Shown here piece by piece: positions 9,145 through 15,388 of a stretch of 64,000 bases of DNA. Numbering within the stretch: position 1 is the stretch's first letter; every line of letters starts with the position of its first letter. The notes under the pieces were generated by a model. That model was not told the DNA's origin. It did not search any database and saw only the letters and a program-made list of their open reading frames with translations. Both the position numbers and the translations under genes were made by a program. The DNA is from CAZYFH01 sp964646815. GTDB taxonomy: Bacteria > Acidobacteriota > Vicinamibacteria > Vicinamibacterales > UBA8438. The stretch covers positions 65,627-129,626 of the forward strand of contig CAZYFH010000008.1 of assembly GCA_964646815.1 (NCBI GenBank), given 5' to 3'.

Positions 9145-9930
9145 CTAACGCCCGAGCGCCACCGCGCGGACGGCCTCCGTCACCAGGTCGTGGTTGTCCG
9201 CGGTGCCGGCATTCAGCGTCACGACATCGCCGACCACAATCGTACCGGGGACGCCGTCGCGGTCGACCGGTGCATCGCGCAGCCCGTCGAGTCGTCCGAT
9301 CCATTGTTGCTCGTCGGGCAGCGACGCGCCGGTGACGACGGCGACGGGCGTATCGGGTAGCCACCCAGCGTCGAGCAGCGTTGCGGCGAGGCGCCCACGC
9401 GTGCGTACACCCATTAGCACGACAAGCGTCATCGAGTTGGGCGTGAGGGGGGCGACGAGCGGTCGAAACGCTCCCTCCGCGTGCCCCGAGACGACGGCGA
9501 ATCCGGACGACAGGCCTCGGTGGGTGAGCGGGATCCCTGCGGCCTGCGGTGCGGCGACCGCGCTCGTGACTCCCGGTACGACCTCGAATGGAATCGCCGC
9601 CGCCCGCAGCGCGAGCGCCTCCTCGCCGCCCCGGCCAAAAACGAACGGATCACCGCACTTGAGTCGAACGACCCGTTTGCCCTGGCGGGCGGCCCGGATC
9701 ATCAGGCGGTGCACGGTCTCCTGGTCGACCGACTTCCGGCCGGCACGCTTGCCAACTGAGAAGCGCTGCGCGTGCGGGGCCAGCGCCACGATTGCGGACG
9801 GCACGAGCCCGTCATAGAGCAGTAGGTCAGCGGCGTCAAGTCGTTGGCACGCCCTCACCGTCAAGAACTCGGGGTCTCCCGGACCGGCGCCGACCAGTGA
9901 CACGAATCCGCGGGAGGCGGTAGTCGTCAT
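9145..9930 (-). CDS. cobA: Uroporphyrinogen-III C-methyltransferase
   Basis: Makes precorrin-2 from uroporphyrinogen III with two S-adenosylmethionine, the first step to siroheme. It has 261 residues, normal for the single-domain enzyme. The N-terminal glycine-rich loop VSLVGAGPGDPEFLTVRA, then LLYDGLV, RLKCGDPFVFGRGGEE and PGVTSAVAAPQAAGIPLTHR are diagnostic of the SUMT family. The ATG at 9930 overlaps the TGA of the upstream dehydrogenase gene by 4 nt (ATGA), so translation is coupled. Together with that gene it replaces the fused CysG of enterobacteria and supplies siroheme to the sulfite reductase downstream. Confidence 0.95.
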   Translation of the reverse strand: MTTTASRGFVSLVGAGPGDPEFLTVRACQRLDAADLLLYDGLVPSAIVALAPHAQRFSVGKRAGRKSVDQETVHRLMIRAARQGKRVVRLKCGDPFVFGRGGEEALALRAAAIPFEVVPGVTSAVAAPQAAGIPLTHRGLSSGFAVVSGHAEGAFRPLVAPLTPNSMTLVVLMGVRTRGRLAATLLDAGWLPDTPVAVVTGASLPDEQQWIGRLDGLRDAPVDRDGVPGTIVVGDVVTLNAGTADNHDLVTEAVRAVALGR

Positions 9931-10517
9931 GTTGACGGCCGTTGTGTTGTCGCCGCCGTCTCGTCGTCGCGGAGGCGCACCAGTGCGTCGAGAAGTTGCG
10001 GACGGCGCTCGGAGAACGGCACCCCTTCGGTGCGCCACGCACGTCTCATGCGAATGGCCTCGGCCATCCAGCGTTCGATCTGGTCCGCCGGCATTAGCGC
10101 GTCGAGTCCCTGCCGGAGGAGACCGGCGAGTGCGGGCGCGCGTCCGTCGGTCGAGATCGCGAACGTCACTCCGGCACGTCGAACGACGCCGCCGAGATAC
10201 AGACTCGCATGCGGCGGATCGTCGACCGCATTGACGAAGACACGGCGGTGCTCCGCGGCGTCGGCCACCTGCTTGTTGACCTCCGGTGTCGCGGCGGCGA
10301 CGGCCAGCCAGACCCCGTCGAGATCTGCTGGCTGGAATGCCCGGCGTGTGACACGCGCTCCAGCCTGATCGGCGGCGGCGCAGACCGATGGGGCTACCAG
10401 CGTAACGTCGGCACCAGCGTCGATCAACGCGCGCATCTTGGATGTCGCGACCCGGCCACCGCCGACCACGAGGACGCGTCGGCCCGCCAGCTTGAGAAAA
10501 GCGGGGAAGAGCGGCAT
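9927..10517 (-). CDS. Precorrin-2 dehydrogenase / sirohydrochlorin ferrochelatase (Met8-like)
   Basis: Oxidises precorrin-2 with NAD and inserts iron to complete siroheme. The 196-residue protein begins MPLFPAFLKLAGRRVLVVGG, whose GGGRVA loop is the Rossmann NAD site. VNAVDDPPHASLYLGGVVRR and AISTDGRAPALAGLLR match the family. It corresponds to the N-terminal half of CysG. The long frame upstream is an artefact overlapping cysH; the ATG at 10517 is 2 nt after the cysH stop at 10520. The next gene overlaps it by 4 nt. Confidence 0.92.
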   Translation of the reverse strand: MPLFPAFLKLAGRRVLVVGGGRVATSKMRALIDAGADVTLVAPSVCAAADQAGARVTRRAFQPADLDGVWLAVAAATPEVNKQVADAAEHRRVFVNAVDDPPHASLYLGGVVRRAGVTFAISTDGRAPALAGLLRQGLDALMPADQIERWMAEAIRMRRAWRTEGVPFSERRPQLLDALVRLRDDETAATTQRPST

Positions 10518-10519
10518 GC

Positions 10520-11290
10520 CTACTCGCCGGAGGCTCCCGGCTCCAGATGCGCCGGGACGGCCGGACCGTGGAGCCCGCACTCGGTCTTGGCGACGCCGCG
10601 CCAGCGCCCGGCCCGGTCGTCCTCGCCGGTGCGTGCCTGGGTCGTGCAAGGCCGGCATCCCACGCTTGGATACCCCTGGTCGTGGAGTGGGTTGTACGGC
10701 ACGTCGTGCTGGCGGAGATAAGTCCAGACGTCTTTCTTGGTCCAGCGCACGAGCGGATTTACCTTGGCGATCTCGAACTTCGCATCCCATTCGATCACCA
10801 GCGCGTTCGCGCGCTGCGGCGTCTGCTCGCGGCGAATCGCCGTGATCCATGCGTCAACCTGAGCGAGCTCCACCCGCAACGGTAACAGCTTACGCATCCC
10901 GCAGCATCGGTCCGGTTCGCGCTCCCACAAGCGGTCTCCGTGACGTTGCGCCTGCGCGGCGACCGACAGCTCCGGTCGCACGCCTCTAACTGTTATCCCG
11001 TATCGTGTCTCGAGGCGGCGCCACAATGCGTAGGTCTCGTCGAAGAGCAGCCCCGTGTCGAGCGTGAACACGTCGATCGGGAGCTGGTAGCGACCGATGA
11101 GATCGATGAGCGCGCACCCTTCTGCGCCGAATCCGGTCGCGAAGGTCAGCCGACGACCGAACCGCTCCACGGCCCACGACAGGATCGCCGCGGCGGGTGC
11201 GTGCTCGAGATCATCGGCGGCGGCCTTGAGGTCGCGCTGCGTGATCCGGGGGACGGTGGCCGTCGCGGGTTCGAGCCTCGCGGTAGCCAT
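10520..11290 (-). CDS. cysH: 4Fe-4S adenylylsulfate (APS) reductase, CysH family
   Basis: Reduces activated sulfate to sulfite with thioredoxin. In 256 residues the PP-loop domain (LTFATGFGAEG, LDTGLLFDETY) is followed by the paired cysteines Cys129-Cys130 (RCCGMRK) and by Cys212/Cys215 (GCRPC). This CC...CxxC set binds a 4Fe-4S cluster and marks enzymes that use APS rather than PAPS. The catalytic cysteine is Cys238 in ECGLH near the C-terminus. The ATG at 11290 follows GAGGCTGG and starts 10 nt after the DUF2061 stop. It sits in the operon controlled by the poly-Cys leader, so its end product plausibly regulates it. Confidence 0.93.
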   Translation of the reverse strand: MATARLEPATATVPRITQRDLKAAADDLEHAPAAAILSWAVERFGRRLTFATGFGAEGCALIDLIGRYQLPIDVFTLDTGLLFDETYALWRRLETRYGITVRGVRPELSVAAQAQRHGDRLWEREPDRCCGMRKLLPLRVELAQVDAWITAIRREQTPQRANALVIEWDAKFEIAKVNPLVRWTKKDVWTYLRQHDVPYNPLHDQGYPSVGCRPCTTQARTGEDDRAGRWRGVAKTECGLHGPAVPAHLEPGASGE

Positions 11291-11300
11291 CAAGCCAGCC

Positions 11301-11600
11301 TCATGCGATGACCGACGTGACGTCACTTCGGCGGACGGCGTCGTCGGGGTTGGTGTTCCGGGCAGCGGACGTCTGGCGCGGCGGCACGACAACAGGACGC
11401 CTCCCGAACGCCAGCCGATTCCAGGCCCGTTCGTGCAAGAAGTAGAGAACCCCCTTTGCGACCGCTTCGAACGCGCCGACGGTGATGGCGATCCCGATCT
11501 CCCTGGTGAAGAGCCACACCAGGAGCGTCGTGGTCACCGTGGCAACGATCCGCCAGGAAATCGCCTTAACGATCGATCGGATGGGACTTTCTTTAAACAT
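11301..11600 (-). CDS. DUF2061 small membrane protein, first structural gene of the sulfur operon
   Basis: A 99-residue protein with two hydrophobic segments (about residues 15-32 and 36-55: WRIVATVTTTLLVWLF and IAITVGAFEAVAKGVLYF) and the motif FLHERAWNRL, typical of DUF2061. This family is commonly found beside cysH or sulfate-activation genes, but its biochemical role is not established. The tail after residue 65 is polar and variable. ATG at 11600 is preceded by AGGGAA. It begins 14-24 nt after the attenuator terminator, so it is the first gene reached when transcription reads through. Confidence 0.85.
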   Translation of the reverse strand: MFKESPIRSIVKAISWRIVATVTTTLLVWLFTREIGIAITVGAFEAVAKGVLYFLHERAWNRLAFGRRPVVVPPRQTSAARNTNPDDAVRRSDVTSVIA

Positions 11601-11613
11601 CGTCGTTCCCTGA

Positions 11614-11653
11614 AAAGAAAAAAGGCCCGGGGAGCAATCGCCCCCCGGGCCTT
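11614..11653 (-). terminator. Intrinsic terminator in the leader of the sulfur-assimilation operon
   Basis: Reading on the minus strand, AAGGCCCGGGG pairs perfectly with CCCCGGGCCTT over 11 bp around a 10-nt loop, followed by TTTTCTTTTC. It is 27 nt downstream of the poly-Cys leader ORF and about 14 nt upstream of the DUF2061 ATG. It therefore ends transcripts before the operon unless prevented. It could also serve as 3' terminator for the sulfatase-fold gene ending at 11829. Confidence 0.85.
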
Positions 11654-11679
11654 CGGTCTTTCGCGTCTACCTTGTATGT

Positions 11680-11781
11680 CTACTGTTGAAGCGCAGTCAA
11701 CGCGGCACGACCGTCGGCACGGGGGCCCTCGCGGGCCTCCATACAACAGCAACAGGCAACTCGCGCACGTGACGGGCTCAT
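11680..11781 (-). CDS. Poly-cysteine leader peptide, candidate attenuator ORF
   Basis: A 33-codon ORF, MSPSRARVACCCCM... ending in TALQQ. Codons 10-13 (11743-11754) are four successive Cys codons, TGT TGC TGT TGT. It lies between a candidate promoter and a strong terminator that precede DUF2061, cysH, siroheme and sulfite reductase genes. Leader peptides with Cys runs upstream of sulfur-assimilation genes are known in actinobacteria, where scarcity of charged tRNA-Cys stalls the ribosome. A GC-rich hairpin (11724-11737) starts just after the Cys codons. There is no good Shine-Dalgarno; the predicted start site is only a few nt upstream, so translation may be nearly leaderless. The peptide itself is probably without further function. 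Confidence 0.75.
   Translation of the reverse strand: MSPSRARVACCCCMEAREGPRADGRAALTALQQ
11724..11737 (-). promoter_or_regulatory. Leader hairpin with GCGA tetraloop, candidate switch element
   Basis: GGCCC-GCGA-GGGCC forms a compact stem-loop immediately after the Cys codons of the leader ORF. The downstream GCCCCC could instead pair with GGGGGC in the 5' arm of the terminator, giving an alternative fold. Confidence 0.5.
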
Positions 11782-11791
11782 CTCTATTCAC

Positions 11792-11822
11792 ATTCTACTA
11801 GGCGGAGCACCTGGCTCGTCAA
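11792..11822 (-). promoter_or_regulatory. Candidate promoter of the sulfur-assimilation leader
   Basis: TTGACG and TAGAAT on the minus strand are near-consensus boxes but 19 nt apart, slightly too far. They lie just after the stop codon of the sulfatase-fold gene. Initiation about 7 nt after the -10 box would begin the RNA about 4 nt before the leader ATG. Confidence 0.4.
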
Positions 11823-11828
11823 GTTCCG

Positions 11829-14222
11829 CTAGCGGACATACCCGAGGCTGCGAAGGCGTCTGAGTTCGTCGGCCGAGAGCGTCGACGACAGCTCCTCGTC
11901 GGACGGGAGACGCGCGGCATCGGTCTGCTGGCGCCACCGGTCGAGTTCCTTTGCGAGTCGTTCGACCACGTCCGGGTTCGCCGCCGCGACGTCCTCAAGC
12001 GCTAGGGGATCGCCGCTGTGCCGATACAGCTCGAACTCAGCCGCGTGGTCATCCTCAGGCATCTTGACGTTGCGAATGAGGCGCCACCCATCGAGCAGGA
12101 GGGCATACGACTCGTGCTCGTCGTCGTTGCCCATGATGTGCTCCTCCGCCACGACGGGCCGCGTGATCCAGTCCGATGCGCCGCCGTCTTGGGGTGAGAC
12201 GAAGAGCGGCGTCAGCGACTGTCCCTGGGCGACCTCCGGCGTCGTCAGGTCCGCGATCTCGAGGATCGTCGGCATCAGGTCGATCGTCCGGACCGTCTCC
12301 TCGACCACCGGACCCGATGGAATCGTTCCGGGTTGCCAGAGCAGGAGCGGCACGTTGGTCAATTCCCCATAGACCGAGTGTCCGTGCCACATCCGCCCGT
12401 GCTCATGGAATTCCTCGCCGTGATCACCGACGAACGCGACAAGCGTCCGCCCAGTTAGTCCCAGGGTGTCCAGGTGCTCGATCACCCGGCCGATCTCGGC
12501 GTCCATCCCGCGGATCGACCCGTCGTACCAATCCTTCGCGTACCCAATGAACTCGCCGGCATCGACCTCCGCCGCGGCCAACTCGGCGAGCGTCGCCATG
12601 CCCTGGTTCCGCATGAAGGCGGTGTCGATGTGCTCGCGCACTGCAGCAAGCTGCTCCTCGAACCGCGCCTTCTTCTCGGGCGCCGCCCACATCGTGTTAT
12701 ACGGAGGGCGCGGCTCAAACGGGCTGTGGGGATCGAAGATGTGCACGAAGGCAAAGAAGGGCGTGTCGTGGTGCGCATCGAGCCAGGGGAGGAGCCGGTC
12801 GACGTACTGGCGGGCCGACTTGCCCTGCTTCTCGCCCGTGCGCGATGCGGCCTCGTGGAGGACCTCGAAGCCCTGATGCAGGTTGGAGGACTGTCCGGTG
12901 AACGTGACGGACGAGAGTGACAGGGTTGCGTAGCCCGCGGTCCGGAATACTTCGGCCAACGTCGTTGCCGAGCTAGGCAAACGGTCGGGCACGGTTTTCA
13001 CCGTGTGCGACGCCGGATACATTGACGTCAAGATCGACGGCGTCGACACCTTCGTCCAGGTGGCCTGCGAGATGGCGTCGCGAAACAGCACGCCGTCGGA
13101 TGCGAGGCGTGACAGCGTCGGTGTCGTGTCGCGCGCATACCCGTAAGCTCCCAGATGTCCGCGACGGATGGTGTCGGCCATGATGAGGACGACACCCTGC
13201 GGTGGCGCATCCCCTGTCGCCGTCTCGCCCGGCGGTGCTGTCCCGTGATTCCGGATGGCGGGCGACCCCCACAGACCGATCGCCCCGTCACGCGGGCCGG
13301 TCAGACCGAGGTTAAGCGTGACCCGCTGGCCGGCGAAGGCGTCGAGCTCGATTGGTACGGTTTGCCACTGGTCGGGGGTCGTGAGGGTGCGTTCGAGTAG
13401 CGTGGCGTCGCTTCCGGCGCCGGTGATCTCCACCCGAAAGGTGAGCGGACCCTCTTCGAACGTGCCGATGGAGAGATCGAGCCATGGGGCATTAGGTAGC
13501 GTGACCGGGATTTGGATGATCTCGGGTGACTTGGCGACCAGCGACTCGTGGTAGATCTCTGCCAGGCCGTGCCAGCCGACGCCCGACGGAGTCTCGGCCA
13601 GATGCTCGCGGTCGAAGAGCAGTCGCACCGAGGCGATCTCAAACGTCGCCCCGCTCTCGTCTGTTGGGCGAATCGCGATCTGTCTGATGTCGGACGCGTC
13701 CGTATTGCCCTCGTTGGGAATGCTGTATGTGCGCAACTCGTCACCCGGGATGATCGGTGTGTTGAGGCCCCAGTCCTCGGTGTCCACCGTGTCGTCCTCG
13801 TCGAGGAGGTCGACATCGAGGTTGGCTCCCGCGGACGCGCGCAGCTCAATCTCGACAGAGCGAAGACGGTCGTCCGCACCAGAGGAACCGTTCCAGTCGA
13901 CGCGGAGCACGGGCATCGCACTGGTGGCCTCCCCCGTTAAGCGCCCGTCGGCCACGCGCAGATTCCCGACGTCCTGCACGTTGACCCAGCCGCCATCGCC
14001 CAGTGGCCCGTCCGGCGCGTCTTCGAATCTCCATGCGGCGCGTGGGGCGAGCGTGAGCGTTGGCGAGTCGACAACCTCGGTGCCGCCCTGGTCGAAGAGA
14101 TCGACGAGGCGCTGCGTAGGCGAGGTGTTCGATGGCCTGTCGCCACCGCAGGCGACAACCGCGAGCCCGCAGGAGGTGAGGGTCGCCATGCCGAGGAGTC
14201 GGAGCCGGATACCGAGCGCCAT
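11829..14222 (-). CDS. Sulfatase / alkaline-phosphatase-superfamily lipoprotein
   Basis: A 797-residue exported hydrolase. A lipoprotein signal ends at Cys25 (LAVVAC). Residues about 40-320 form a beta-rich domain without a recognised family. The sulfatase fold starts near 340 (VVLIMADTIRRGHLGAYGY), continues with HIFDPHSPFEPR and the metal-binding VGDHGEEFHEHGRMWHGHSV. At the nucleophile position it has STPSI instead of the C/S-x-P-S-R of arylsulfatases, so it is probably not formylglycine-activated and may act on phosphoesters. It ends with the tail ELRRLRSLGYVR. GGAAGGAG lies 7-8 nt before the ATG. It is last in the minus-strand cluster with two other superfamily members, a membrane protein and a ribbon-helix-helix protein. 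Substrate unknown. Confidence 0.85.
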   Translation of the reverse strand: MALGIRLRLLGMATLTSCGLAVVACGGDRPSNTSPTQRLVDLFDQGGTEVVDSPTLTLAPRAAWRFEDAPDGPLGDGGWVNVQDVGNLRVADGRLTGEATSAMPVLRVDWNGSSGADDRLRSVEIELRASAGANLDVDLLDEDDTVDTEDWGLNTPIIPGDELRTYSIPNEGNTDASDIRQIAIRPTDESGATFEIASVRLLFDREHLAETPSGVGWHGLAEIYHESLVAKSPEIIQIPVTLPNAPWLDLSIGTFEEGPLTFRVEITGAGSDATLLERTLTTPDQWQTVPIELDAFAGQRVTLNLGLTGPRDGAIGLWGSPAIRNHGTAPPGETATGDAPPQGVVLIMADTIRRGHLGAYGYARDTTPTLSRLASDGVLFRDAISQATWTKVSTPSILTSMYPASHTVKTVPDRLPSSATTLAEVFRTAGYATLSLSSVTFTGQSSNLHQGFEVLHEAASRTGEKQGKSARQYVDRLLPWLDAHHDTPFFAFVHIFDPHSPFEPRPPYNTMWAAPEKKARFEEQLAAVREHIDTAFMRNQGMATLAELAAAEVDAGEFIGYAKDWYDGSIRGMDAEIGRVIEHLDTLGLTGRTLVAFVGDHGEEFHEHGRMWHGHSVYGELTNVPLLLWQPGTIPSGPVVEETVRTIDLMPTILEIADLTTPEVAQGQSLTPLFVSPQDGGASDWITRPVVAEEHIMGNDDEHESYALLLDGWRLIRNVKMPEDDHAAEFELYRHSGDPLALEDVAAANPDVVERLAKELDRWRQQTDAARLPSDEELSSTLSADELRRLRSLGYVR

Positions 14223-14242
14223 TGCGTTTCTCCTTCCCGCGC

Positions 14243-15076
14243 TCAAAGCTCGACGCCGAGCACGCCTTTGAACGCAAAGCCGAACGCCATTGACAGGACG
14301 AAGAACGCCACGAGCCAATTTATGGTCAACCCGAAGACCCTCATATCGAGATCCGAGTACCCGACCTCGACCGCCTCGATGGCGTGGCTTCCGTCGATCG
14401 GGCGTTCCCCCGAGTAGAGCAGCAGGTCGATGGCGCCACGGCCTGTTCGCAGCTGTGACACCGCTCCCCACCCGGTACCGGCAATGAGGTGAGTCTCGAT
14501 TGACTCGCCGCCGACGCGCACCACGAGACGGTGCTTGCCGGGTGTGCGCGCCCGCACGCGCCAGGCGACCTCGCCGGCGGTTCGCATCCGGACGGCCGGC
14601 GTCTCGACCGTCACGCCGTCATCGGCTTCAAGGCTGGCTGGTTCCGCCAGAGCGTCAGTGTCCCGCACGTGGGCCTTGACGATAGTGGACTCGCCGGGCG
14701 CCAGCGGGCGGACGGCGAATCGCAGGTTGAGCTGCGTCATGACGAGGAGCACGGGCACGAGGAGCACTACCAGTGGCACGAGCGCCAGCTTCATATAGCG
14801 GAACGTGTCGCCAAAGATGCGACCCTGGAGCTTCAGGACGACGCCGATATCACTCTGGAACAGCCGCACCCCGATGAGGTTGCCGCGAATCTGGTCCCGC
14901 AACACCTTGATCGTGTCCTGGTCGGAGATCTTGCCGAAGATCCAGACCATCGCCACGCCGCTGAGCAGCGAAACGAAGGCCATCGCCCAGATCGGCGGCA
15001 GGGCGCGAAACGGCCAGCAGAGGATGTCGAACAGCGGCGTGAGCGCACGATGGACGAGATCGACAACGGTGACCAC
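14243..15076 (-). CDS. Membrane protein with large periplasmic domain, possibly Oxa1-like core
   Basis: 277 residues. Hydrophobic segments lie at about 27-48, 95-115 and 254-275. Between the first two is a polar amphipathic helix pair (DQDTIKVLRDQIRGNLIGVR, then LKLQGRIFGDTFRYMKL). Between the last two is a beta-rich domain of about 130 residues (TPGKHRLVVRVGG). The TM-helical hairpin-TM-TM arrangement resembles DUF106/EMC3-type members of the Oxa1/YidC superfamily, but I cannot confirm homology by eye. GTG start at 15076, 17 nt after the stop of the ribbon-helix-helix gene and preceded by AGGGA. Genes on both sides suggest it works with the sulfatase-fold proteins in the envelope. Confidence 0.8.
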   Translation of the reverse strand: MVTVVDLVHRALTPLFDILCWPFRALPPIWAMAFVSLLSGVAMVWIFGKISDQDTIKVLRDQIRGNLIGVRLFQSDIGVVLKLQGRIFGDTFRYMKLALVPLVVLLVPVLLVMTQLNLRFAVRPLAPGESTIVKAHVRDTDALAEPASLEADDGVTVETPAVRMRTAGEVAWRVRARTPGKHRLVVRVGGESIETHLIAGTGWGAVSQLRTGRGAIDLLLYSGERPIDGSHAIEAVEVGYSDLDMRVFGLTINWLVAFFVLSMAFGFAFKGVLGVEL

Positions 15077-15093
15077 TAGGACACCAGGTCCCT

Positions 15094-15285
15094 TCAGGAA
15101 ATGTATCCGAGTCCCTTGAGCCGCTTCTTGATTTCCTCTTCCGAGTCGGCCCCTTCGAGCTTGGCGATCTCCTTCTCCAGCGCGTGGTTGATGAACTCCT
15201 CGACGTTCGAGTAGCCGGCAATGCCGGCGAACCGCGTTGCTTTTTCGAGCAGCGCCTTGTCGATCTTTATCTTGGATCCAAACAT
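15094..15285 (-). CDS. Small ribbon-helix-helix-like protein
   Basis: 63 residues: a short beta strand (KIKIDKALLEKATRFA), helix-turn-helix spacing (GYSNVEEFINHALEKEIAKL) as in CopG/ribbon-helix-helix proteins, then an acidic linker and the tail EEEIKKRLKGLGYIS. GGAGG lies 9 nt before the ATG. The tail resembles the C-terminus of the sulfatase-fold lipoprotein two genes downstream (ELRRLRSLGYVR). It may regulate the cluster or act as an adaptor; the sequence alone does not decide. Confidence 0.8.
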   Translation of the reverse strand: MFGSKIKIDKALLEKATRFAGIAGYSNVEEFINHALEKEIAKLEGADSEEEIKKRLKGLGYIS

Positions 15286-15388
15286 GGGCCTGTGCCTCCG
15301 AGTTCGCGTTGTCTCATATCCTATGTCTCAGTTTTCAAGCACCCCGGAACCCAGGGGCGCTCTCGCCTAAGACCGAAGACAGCGCGGT

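Noticed and set aside
11534..11791. 85-codon GTG frame in the sulfur-operon leader with scattered Cys codons
   Set aside because: It runs through the terminator into the next gene and lacks a Cys run; the overlapping 33-codon frame with four Cys in a row is the better leader.
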